Below, in pieces: positions 7,961 to 14,218 of a DNA stretch of 21,956 nt. The notes beneath the pieces were generated by a model that was not told the origin of the DNA, ran no database searches, and saw nothing but the letters and a program-made list of their open reading frames with translations. Source of the stretch: JAXGMQ01 sp964613055 (lineage in GTDB: Bacteria > Caldisericota > Caldisericia > JAAYUI01); contig CAZTGD010000035.1 in NCBI GenBank assembly GCA_964613055.1, positions 1 through 21,956 of the forward strand, in the 5' to 3' direction. Positions within the stretch are counted from its first letter, which is position 1. Each line of letters starts with the position of its first letter. The translations under genes and the position numbers were made by a program.

Positions 7961-9946
7961 ATGGATATCAAAAAAAGAATAACCGACCTAAGAGAGAAGA
8001 TTCGAGATGCCAATTACAGATACTACATTCTAGAAGACCCAAATATCTCAGACAATCAATACGATCTTCTGTTTCGGGAGTTAAAAAATCTTGAGGATGA
8101 ACATCCTGAACTCATAACACTCGATTCTCCAACAATGAGGGTTGGGCAGAAGGCTGAATCAAGGTTTTCTACAATCAAGCACTCTAAACCTATGCTGTCA
8201 CTCGGTAATGCCTTCAGTGAAGAGGAGTTAGTTGATTTTAAAAAGAGGGTGAGTCGTATTGTTTCAGATCGTTTCACTTACTCAACAGAGTTAAAAATGG
8301 ATGGTCTGGCTGTAAATTTGAGGTATGAAAACGGTTCAATGTCTATAGGTTCAACAAGAGGTGATGGATTTGAAGGCGAGGATGTAACAGGGAATCTTCG
8401 AACGATCAGAACCATTCCGCTCAAACTCATACCACCATATCCAGAGGAAATTGAAGTCAGGGGAGAGGTGGTTCTTAGTAAATCAGAGCTTGAAAGAATC
8501 AACCACGAACGTGAAGAGATCGGTCAGAAACCATTTGCAAACACTCGAAATGCGGCATCTGGTTCTGTCAGACAGCTTGATCCATCAGTGACAGCCGATA
8601 GGAACCTCGATTTCTATGCATATGATATTGGATTAGCAGGCAAAGAAATGGCAGAGACTCAAACGGGTTTACTCAACCGGTTAACGAGTCTTGGTTTCAG
8701 GGTCGTACCTATGTCTCACCATGCAGATACAATCGAGGATGTTATAAAACAGATCAAAGACATTGAAAGTCAAAGATTCAATCATCCTTTTGAGATAGAT
8801 GGCGCTGTGGTAAAGATAGAAGAAAGAAAACACCACAAAACGCTTGGGGCAACATCACATGAGCCAAGATGGGCTATAGCCTATAAGTTTCCAGCCGAAG
8901 AGAAGGAAACCGTAATTACAGACATCAAACTCTCTGTTGGAAGGACTGGTATAATAACACCAGTTGCGGAATTCGAGCCTGTCTTCCTCGAGGGTTCTAC
9001 CATTGCACGCGCCTCACTGCATAACGAGGATGAAGTGCATAAACTTGATGTCAGAGTGGGTGATCACGTCATAGTTATAAAGGCTGGTTCTGTAATACCC
9101 AAGGTTGTTAAGGTGATCAAGGAGAAGAGGATTGGGAGTGAGAAGATATTTACAATGCCTGACAACTGCCCAGTATGTGGTTCAGATACAATCCGTGAAG
9201 AGGACTCTGCATACCTTAAATGCACAAACTCCTCATGTCCAGCTCAACTCAAAGAACGTGTCAAGTTCTTTCTTGGTCGTGGGAACGCTGATATAGACGG
9301 CCTTGGTGAGGTTATGATCGACCAACTCGTTGATCTGGGCATCCTTTCAAGTATCGCTGAAATATTCAGCTTAACAAAAGAAGATTTATTCAAACTCCCT
9401 CGGATGGGCGACACTCTAGCTGAAAAAATCATTGTAAACATATCAAAAGGCAAGCAGTTGGGACTGACAAAACTGCTATCGGGCATTGGCATACCGATGG
9501 TTGGGAAGGTGGTCGCCCGATTGTTGGCAGAAAGGTTTGGGAACATCCAATCACTAATGGATGCCAGTGTTGAGGAGCTTGAAGACATTGATGGAGTTGG
9601 CACTAAGATAGCTCAATCAGTAAAGGTTTTCTTCAACCAGACACCAAACCTCACACTCATATCCAAGCTTAGGGGTAAGGGTGTTGATATGAGCAACCGT
9701 AGTGTGACCAAATCAGACAAACTGTCCAATATGAGTTTCGTTCTCACCGGCACTCTGGATACAATGACTCGTGATGAAATAAAGAACAAACTTGAATTGC
9801 TAGGTGCCAAGGTTACCAGTTCGGTTTCCAGAAAAACAAGCTATGTAGTTGTTGGTAGCAATCCTGGCAGTAAGTATGAAAAAGCACAGAAACTTGGCGT
9901 GGAGATTCTATCCGAAAGCAAACTTCTTGAACTGATTAAAGATTGA
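7961..9946 (+). CDS. ligA: NAD-dependent DNA ligase
   Basis: LigA (EC 6.5.1.2) seals nicks in duplex DNA, using NAD as the adenylate donor. The length of 661 residues is standard and all domains are present. These are the Ia NAD-binding domain (DANYRYYILEDPNISDNQYD), the adenylation domain with nucleophile Lys112 in ELKMDG, an OB fold (VGRTGIITPVAEFEPV), a four-Cys zinc finger (CPVCG...CTNSSCPAQL), helix-hairpin-helix repeats (GIGIPMVGKVVARLLAERFG) and a C-terminal BRCT domain (LSNMSFVLTGTLDTMTRDEI onward). It starts one base after the recN stop and is the last gene of the operon. No intrinsic terminator follows; the next, convergent gene ends only 10 bases away. Confidence 0.97.
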   Translation: MDIKKRITDLREKIRDANYRYYILEDPNISDNQYDLLFRELKNLEDEHPELITLDSPTMRVGQKAESRFSTIKHSKPMLSLGNAFSEEELVDFKKRVSRIVSDRFTYSTELKMDGLAVNLRYENGSMSIGSTRGDGFEGEDVTGNLRTIRTIPLKLIPPYPEEIEVRGEVVLSKSELERINHEREEIGQKPFANTRNAASGSVRQLDPSVTADRNLDFYAYDIGLAGKEMAETQTGLLNRLTSLGFRVVPMSHHADTIEDVIKQIKDIESQRFNHPFEIDGAVVKIEERKHHKTLGATSHEPRWAIAYKFPAEEKETVITDIKLSVGRTGIITPVAEFEPVFLEGSTIARASLHNEDEVHKLDVRVGDHVIVIKAGSVIPKVVKVIKEKRIGSEKIFTMPDNCPVCGSDTIREEDSAYLKCTNSSCPAQLKERVKFFLGRGNADIDGLGEVMIDQLVDLGILSSIAEIFSLTKEDLFKLPRMGDTLAEKIIVNISKGKQLGLTKLLSGIGIPMVGKVVARLLAERFGNIQSLMDASVEELEDIDGVGTKIAQSVKVFFNQTPNLTLISKLRGKGVDMSNRSVTKSDKLSNMSFVLTGTLDTMTRDEIKNKLELLGAKVTSSVSRKTSYVVVGSNPGSKYEKAQKLGVEILSESKLLELIKD

Positions 9947-9956
9947 TAGGATAGGA

Positions 9957-11813
9957 TCATTCAGCTAGAACATCAATCAATTCGAACTCATCACTTGTAG
10001 AATCATACATAAAGATGATTCGAAGCCCTTTCATGAGTCTTGCGCTGATGATTACACTCCTGCCCTTGCTTCTTACAAAAGCGGCTCGAGGAAACATTGT
10101 CATTCCGCAGGAAAGTTGTTTCAGATCGCCTATCTCAGATTCTTCATTTGGGTTATTGATTATCTCGAAATGCACAGGCTCATTGTAATCTAAGAGATAG
10201 TAGCCTTCATAACGCACCAAACCGGGGAAGTATCCCGTCATCCTCAATACATCTTGCTCTTCCAACCACAAAGACCAATCATCAACCAGGGGAACAACAT
10301 TAACGGCTACATCTGATCTATTCCCGCCGCCGGGAGTATTAGAAACCAGAGTTAGCTTCTTTTTCTGAGAGCCTGGTACCAGATAATAAAGCCTGTTTTT
10401 ATTCTCTGAGTATGCTAGAGAAGATATTGATTGAAGAACATTGTCAGCGACCAAACCCTTTGTGGAAGGTATCTGCGACAGGTCTATCGAATCGATTAAA
10501 TCTTCCTCCCAGTCATTTGTATCCAATCTGACCAGCTCTCTCACTCCACTGTTGTTCCTGAAAAACCACAACCATCTGCTGTCATCGGACCATAAAAACT
10601 CATTCCTTGCATAATCTGCTTCAAGATACAACTCGTGTGTTCTACCAGAGAGGACCTCAGTCAGAGTCGCGCTGTTCCTGTCAGCTGATATAGTATACCT
10701 TGAATCAGGCGATACCAATCCATCATCCTTATCACTTATTGGCGAGTATAACCTGTATGCACCCTGACTGCTTTTTGCCGAAGCACTGAGTTCATCAAAA
10801 TTGAAATAGACGAGACCAGGTCCTCGCATCTCTGTGATACCACATTGATAGCCAGACGCTGAAGCTGTGATTATGTATGAATAGGGTTTCATAGAGATAT
10901 TCGCTTTTTCCATCAACTCATTTGTGGTCAAATGAGTGGGTGTTTTCCCCATCCTGACAGGTTTACCGAATATCGGAGATGTACCACTTGGTTTCCTGGC
11001 AATGGCCATAATATCCGCGGTATTGCTTGCATCCACTTCAAAGTGGTCTCGTTTTTTGTATGCAACCGGATCTGACAACTGAACGAATAGACTCTTGTCT
11101 GCGTTTAGCTCTATGGTTCTCTCTTCTGTGACATAACCGTCTTTGACAAAGGTGATTGCATATTCTTCAGAAGCCAAACAGATAGACAGGGGTGTCTTGC
11201 CCCATTCCTCTTTTCCATACACCACCATAGCACCAGGTGGATCAGAATTCATTGTGAGTAGTTTTAGCTTCGGTAACTGAAATTCCTCGGCAGTTATTGT
11301 AAATGGTTCTCCCAGTTTCAAATCTATGTCCTTCTCCACTTCACCCAAACAGAGATCCAACCTCTCCACCTTGATTGTGTGATGACCGGGGCCAATCAAT
11401 CCATCCAGCGTGCATGGTGTAGAACCCCACAATTCACCATCAATAGTGACGTTTGCACCTAGTGGATCTGATTCAACCTTAAGAAATGTGTCTTGTATCA
11501 AGTGATACTTAATTCGTTCACTCTCACCTCGATCGATATCTATAACGCTTGATGTATCCTGATATCCCTCCATTGTGAGTTTGAGGTTACCACACATCCT
11601 TCCTTCGAACTCAAATCTATAAGGTGTAACACCAATTTTCTCATCATCCCAGTATAAATTAGCACCCGTTGGCTCGGATGTAATCGCTAGTATTGATATC
11701 GGTTTTATACCACTCATCACCACACTGTACATGTAGCCAGCAAGCATAACCAGAATAAAGGCGCCAACGCCAACCCAAAACCAGGGTCTGGCAAGGAAGA
11801 GTCTCTTTGGCAT
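9957..11813 (-). CDS. membrane-anchored PEGA-repeat and beta-propeller-like protein
   Basis: About 618 residues. An N-terminal signal anchor (WVGVGAFILVMLAGYMYSVVM) is followed by an extracytoplasmic region with at least three PEGA modules, recognised by S-(E/D)-P-x-G-A and the G-x-TP strand: SEPTGANLYWDDEKIGVTP, SDPLGANVTIDGELWGSTP and SDPPGAMVVYGKEEWGKTP. A degenerate fourth is RKPSGTSPIFGKPVRMGKTP. The C-terminal half looks like a partial TolB/WD-type propeller (ISADRNSATLTEVLSGRTHE, FLWSDDSRWLWFFRNN). PEGA domains are associated with surface proteins, but the ligand is unknown. ATG 11813 is chosen over the in-frame ATG at 11825 because the latter lies inside the GGAGGTGAAG ribosome binding site. 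It ends 10 bases from convergent ligA. Confidence 0.85.
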   Translation of the reverse strand: MPKRLFLARPWFWVGVGAFILVMLAGYMYSVVMSGIKPISILAITSEPTGANLYWDDEKIGVTPYRFEFEGRMCGNLKLTMEGYQDTSSVIDIDRGESERIKYHLIQDTFLKVESDPLGANVTIDGELWGSTPCTLDGLIGPGHHTIKVERLDLCLGEVEKDIDLKLGEPFTITAEEFQLPKLKLLTMNSDPPGAMVVYGKEEWGKTPLSICLASEEYAITFVKDGYVTEERTIELNADKSLFVQLSDPVAYKKRDHFEVDASNTADIMAIARKPSGTSPIFGKPVRMGKTPTHLTTNELMEKANISMKPYSYIITASASGYQCGITEMRGPGLVYFNFDELSASAKSSQGAYRLYSPISDKDDGLVSPDSRYTISADRNSATLTEVLSGRTHELYLEADYARNEFLWSDDSRWLWFFRNNSGVRELVRLDTNDWEEDLIDSIDLSQIPSTKGLVADNVLQSISSLAYSENKNRLYYLVPGSQKKKLTLVSNTPGGGNRSDVAVNVVPLVDDWSLWLEEQDVLRMTGYFPGLVRYEGYYLLDYNEPVHFEIINNPNEESEIGDLKQLSCGMTMFPRAAFVRSKGRSVIISARLMKGLRIIFMYDSTSDEFELIDVLAE

Positions 11814-11816
11814 CTT

Positions 11817-11823
11817 CACCTCC
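11817..11823 (-). promoter_or_regulatory. RBS fixing the PEGA protein start
   Basis: GGAGGTG on the minus strand, with GGAGG 5 bases before ATG 11813. The alternative upstream ATG (11825) is part of the same sequence and has no site of its own. Confidence 0.75.
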
Positions 11824-11830
11824 ATTCATA

Positions 11831-11858
11831 AGTTTAGAATCTGTATGCAATTTATCAA
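11831..11858 (-). promoter_or_regulatory. predicted sigma70-type promoter for the PEGA gene
   Basis: On the minus strand, TTGATA (11853-11858), 16 bases, then TAAACT (11831-11836). The predicted leader is short and contains the GGAGGTG site. The match is moderate (5 of 6 and 4 of 6). Confidence 0.45.
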
Positions 11859-11885
11859 CCCAAGAAAGACGGATATAGAATCATA

Positions 11886-11902
11886 TGTAAGATAAACTTA
11901 CA
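11886..11902. repeat. small inverted repeat upstream of the PEGA gene
   Basis: TGTAAG and CTTACA are exact complements around ATAAA. It lies about 28 bases upstream of the predicted -35 of the PEGA gene, in the 202-base space after the channel-like gene. It could be an operator; chance is possible at this size. I see no GC-rich terminator elsewhere in this space. Confidence 0.25.
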
Positions 11903-12015
11903 AGCTAATCTATATGAATGATAACTCGATTGGTTGCTTGCCTAGCAGTCGAATTAACCTGCATCGATAGCCATACATTTATATATAAAATTTAATGCTG
12001 AATTCAAGTTATTAA

Positions 12016-13146
12016 TTAGACTAGTACAGGTTTTTCTTCAGAAATGATATACAAAGCCGTGGCATCTTGGAGCTTGGTTCCTGTTGGGGGTGAAATATTT
12101 ACATCACCATTTTCGTTCTCAAACCCTAAAAGAATGTAACCACTATCCTTGTACAACTTGACATGAAGATCACCAAAATTGCCACTATTAACGGTCTCTG
12201 GCAGCTCTGTCAGTCGATAGATCTCACTGCCTTCGCCAACGGTCAGCAGACTCTTGACTACTCTTGAGAGACCTTTATTCTCTGACACCCTTGACAGTAT
12301 TGTTCCAGATAATTCACCCGAAATTACAATTTCGTCGACATTTGCGCGCCTTAGATGGTTTTCGTTGCTTGGGTCAAGAAGCTCTGCGGCTGAATGAATT
12401 TCGGGATGAAGGTTCTCTACAGTGAGTACAGATAGTACTGTCCGTGCATCAGCAAGTTCTTTTGAGTTTCCAGCAGATTCTACATCCGAAAGGATAATAG
12501 CTGTGTTGGCTTTCTTAATATGTGCTTTTTCTAGCATGTCTACTTTTGTGTGGTCGCCTCTTACCCAATATAGGTTCTTACCAGTCATGGGGGCTTTGTC
12601 TCTGTCGCATACCAAGACCACTGGTTCATCAGGGTCCTCATCGTGTATGCGTTTAACTATCAACTCAGCGCTGGGGTTCCATCCACAGACGACCGTATGT
12701 TTCATAAGTACAGGCAGGCTCATACCCATCAACCTCCTTAGGATTTTTTCTACCATATAGCTGGTTATTGCCGCAACAGTGAAACCTGTCACTAAAACAC
12801 TTAGAGCAGATATGATCGTTTTGAATGCGACCTTTATTATACCTATTGACAACCAACCCTCAAATGTGATTGACGTTGCGAATCTTCCCCCAATCAGGTA
12901 TACAATAAGGTTCCAGAACTGACCCCAGATGTTCTGCCAGTAACTACTCCAACTAACGACTAAGTTTAGATTTATTGTCACCACTGATGCGAGGATGAAC
13001 ATACTCACCAGTACCGTAACGATAGAAATAACAATGGTTCTCACACCAAGCAGTTTTTTATTAAACTTGCTGAGTAATTTCTGTATCCTATTCACAACGC
13101 TATTTTGCCTTGCATTTATTTCAATGCAAGAAATAATAGGTATCAT
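12016..13146 (-). CDS. RCK/TrkA-N domain ion-channel-like protein
   Basis: A 376-residue protein with two or three N-terminal hydrophobic segments (about 36-63, a pore-like region about 70-92, and 102-128) followed by a cytosolic RCK/TrkA-N Rossmann domain. In that domain TVVCGWNPSAELIVKRI (about 151-167) replaces the usual GxGxxG, and LYWVRGDHTKVDMLEKAHI is the typical RGD-x(3)-DxLxxA region. The architecture matches ligand-gated K channels and plant CASTOR/POLLUX-type channels. The canonical TVGYGD filter is absent; the corresponding stretch reads FWNLIVYLIGGRFA. Ion selectivity is therefore uncertain. ATG 13146 has only a distant AAGGA. A GTG at 13095 downstream of a dyad is an alternative that would remove 17 residues of atypical N-terminus. 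Confidence 0.8.
   Translation of the reverse strand: MIPIISCIEINARQNSVVNRIQKLLSKFNKKLLGVRTIVISIVTVLVSMFILASVVTINLNLVVSWSSYWQNIWGQFWNLIVYLIGGRFATSITFEGWLSIGIIKVAFKTIISALSVLVTGFTVAAITSYMVEKILRRLMGMSLPVLMKHTVVCGWNPSAELIVKRIHDEDPDEPVVLVCDRDKAPMTGKNLYWVRGDHTKVDMLEKAHIKKANTAIILSDVESAGNSKELADARTVLSVLTVENLHPEIHSAAELLDPSNENHLRRANVDEIVISGELSGTILSRVSENKGLSRVVKSLLTVGEGSEIYRLTELPETVNSGNFGDLHVKLYKDSGYILLGFENENGDVNISPPTGTKLQDATALYIISEEKPVLV
13109..13130. promoter_or_regulatory. dyad at the start of the channel gene
   Basis: CTTGCAT (13109-13115) and ATGCAAG (13124-13130) are perfect complements with an 8-base spacer. On the minus strand a TATTAT box (13133-13138) ends 2 bases before it. If translation starts at GTG 13095 this is a classic operator position at the transcription start, or a 5' leader hairpin. 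If it starts at ATG 13146 it is coding. Confidence 0.3.
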
Positions 13147-13162
13147 TTATTCTGGATTTCCT

Positions 13163-13190
13163 TTTAAATTCAATCTCTTTTTGTTATGGT
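13163..13190 (+). promoter_or_regulatory. possible promoter of the methyltransferase gene
   Basis: TTTAAA (13163-13168), 16 bases, TATGGT (13185-13190), with a TG one base upstream of the -10 box (extended -10). The expected start point is near 13197, about 17 bases before ATG 13214. Weak to moderate match. Confidence 0.35.
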
Positions 13191-13213
13191 TGAAACGAAA
13201 GCGTTCTGTAAGG

Positions 13214-13873
13214 ATGGTGAATGTGGCAAAACGAGGGGACGTGAGGAAATTCTATTATGACATGGAACCCACGTACAAGAAGCTGTTTGAAAAAGGTGTA
13301 AAAGCGTGGCCGGTTGAATCAAAAAAATCTCGCTCATACATCCTGAGATGGGCAAAGAAACACAAATTCAAGCCTGATTCCAAAATACTTGAGGTTGGGT
13401 GTGGATCAGGCGAGATTGCCTTTGTAATAGCTACACATCATGATATTCAAGTCGAGGCGTGCGATTTCTCCGAAACCGTTTTATCTATATGTCATGAAAG
13501 AAAATGCCCGGAGAATCTTACATTCTTCCATGGCAATGCCATGACACATAGAGGTTTTCCGAGCCCTCCTTATGACTGGATCATAGCCGACCAATTTCTT
13601 CAGGGTATTATTGGCGGAGACAGAGTATTTTTCCTCAAGCGTATAAGAGAAAACCTTAAACCAGACGGAAAGGTTCTTTTGTCCACATTGCTTGGTATCC
13701 CAGACAGCATTAAAGATTCAATCAACCCCGAAACTAGAGTAAACAGTGATAACACTAGGTACTACGCTGACTTGAACCAATTTGCCGAGGAGTTGAAAAA
13801 ATCAAGGCTTAAAGCCGTAAAACACATCAAAGTCGACAAGAACTACCGTATATTCTTTCTTGTCCGCGTTTAA
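13214..13873 (+). CDS. class I SAM-dependent methyltransferase
   Basis: About 219 residues with a Rossmann methyltransferase core. Motif I is ILEVGCGSGEIA (about 58-69), the acidic end of strand 2 is VEACDFS (about 80-86), the NA pair before motif II is FFHGNAM, and motif IV is YDWIIADQFLQGI. The C-terminal half keeps the KPDGKVLLSTLLG strand typical of the family. The substrate cannot be told. An open frame continues upstream to 12995 but it runs across the 5' end of the divergent channel gene and encodes an unrelated hydrophobic stretch. ATG 13214, or GTG at 13217 or 13223, near an AAGGA is preferred. Confidence 0.8.
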   Translation: MVNVAKRGDVRKFYYDMEPTYKKLFEKGVKAWPVESKKSRSYILRWAKKHKFKPDSKILEVGCGSGEIAFVIATHHDIQVEACDFSETVLSICHERKCPENLTFFHGNAMTHRGFPSPPYDWIIADQFLQGIIGGDRVFFLKRIRENLKPDGKVLLSTLLGIPDSIKDSINPETRVNSDNTRYYADLNQFAEELKKSRLKAVKHIKVDKNYRIFFLVRV

Positions 13874-13882
13874 TCTTAAGTG

Positions 13883-13901
13883 GTTAGTTAAATAAGCTAA
13901 C
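13883..13901 (+). terminator. weak hairpin after the methyltransferase
   Basis: GTTAGTT pairs with AGCTAAC (7 bp including one G-T) around AAATA, followed by an A/T-rich run. It lies 10 bases after the methyltransferase stop. The stem is AT-rich, so it would be at best a weak terminator, or an element of the next gene's control region. Confidence 0.3.
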
Positions 13902-13916
13902 AATAATTTTATTGTT
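13899..13916. promoter_or_regulatory. 18-bp palindrome over the small ORF promoter
   Basis: AACAATAA-TT-TTATTGTT: two exact 8-base arms. Its right arm covers most of the TTGTTT box used as -35 for the 47-residue ORF, a position expected for a repressor operator. Confidence 0.4.
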
Positions 13917-13939
13917 TTATCTAACACTGCAGTTATAAA
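13912..13939 (+). promoter_or_regulatory. predicted promoter of the 47-residue ORF
   Basis: TTGTTT (13912-13917), 16 bases, TATAAA (13934-13939). The start point would be about 13946, giving a leader of about 27 bases that holds the AAGGAGG site. Confidence 0.45.
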
Positions 13940-13959
13940 GACGGGCAACAAACGCCTTG

Positions 13960-13966
13960 AAGGAGG
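13960..13966 (+). promoter_or_regulatory. consensus RBS of the 47-residue ORF
   Basis: AAGGAGG, full anti-SD complementarity, 6 bases before GTG 13973. It is the main evidence that the short ORF is translated. Confidence 0.7.
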
Positions 13967-13972
13967 CATTCA

Positions 13973-14116
13973 GTGAGTATCTCAAGCGAAGGTGAGAGTC
14001 CGTTGGCTAAGTTTCTAGGATGGATTGCAGGAACAATTAGCAAGCTCTTTAATAGAAATCCCGACAATTCCTACAGTCAGGATCAGGGAGCTGGATTTAG
14101 GTATCACCAACCATAA
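13973..14116 (+). CDS. 47-residue small protein with amphipathic helix
   Basis: A GTG-initiated ORF of 47 codons in the 345-base space between the methyltransferase and gatE. Residues 10-27 (PLAKFLGWIAGTISKLFN) have hydrophobic residues spaced three to four apart (Leu11, Phe14/Leu15, Ile18, Ile22, Leu25/Phe26), so they would form an amphipathic helix able to bind membrane or a partner. The tail is polar and Gln/Asn/Tyr-rich (NSYSQDQGAGFRYHQP). No signal peptide, cysteine or GG leader is seen. Support comes from a consensus RBS at ideal spacing and a plausible promoter with an overlapping palindrome. I do not recognise the family. A small membrane-active or regulatory protein is inference. The rest of the space (14117-14218) shows no further gene. 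Confidence 0.6.
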   Translation: MSISSEGESPLAKFLGWIAGTISKLFNRNPDNSYSQDQGAGFRYHQP

Positions 14117-14218
14117 TCTTAACTTTTTAGGCTTTTAGTCCCTAATAATTTCGTACAGGCATCAGCAAACTTTATCGTCTCCGAGTGTTAAGGGGATGAG
14201 AACATGCGTCAGCCTATA

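Noticed and set aside
11931..11999. Plus-strand ORF of about 25 codons (MITRLVACLAVELTC...) between the PEGA and channel genes
   Set aside because: No RBS, no promoter and no recognisable features; likely chance.
12995..13213. Upstream extension of the methyltransferase frame to ATG 12995
   Set aside because: It overlaps the 5' part of the divergent channel gene, encodes a hydrophobic stretch unrelated to methyltransferases, and lies upstream of a plausible promoter at 13163-13190.
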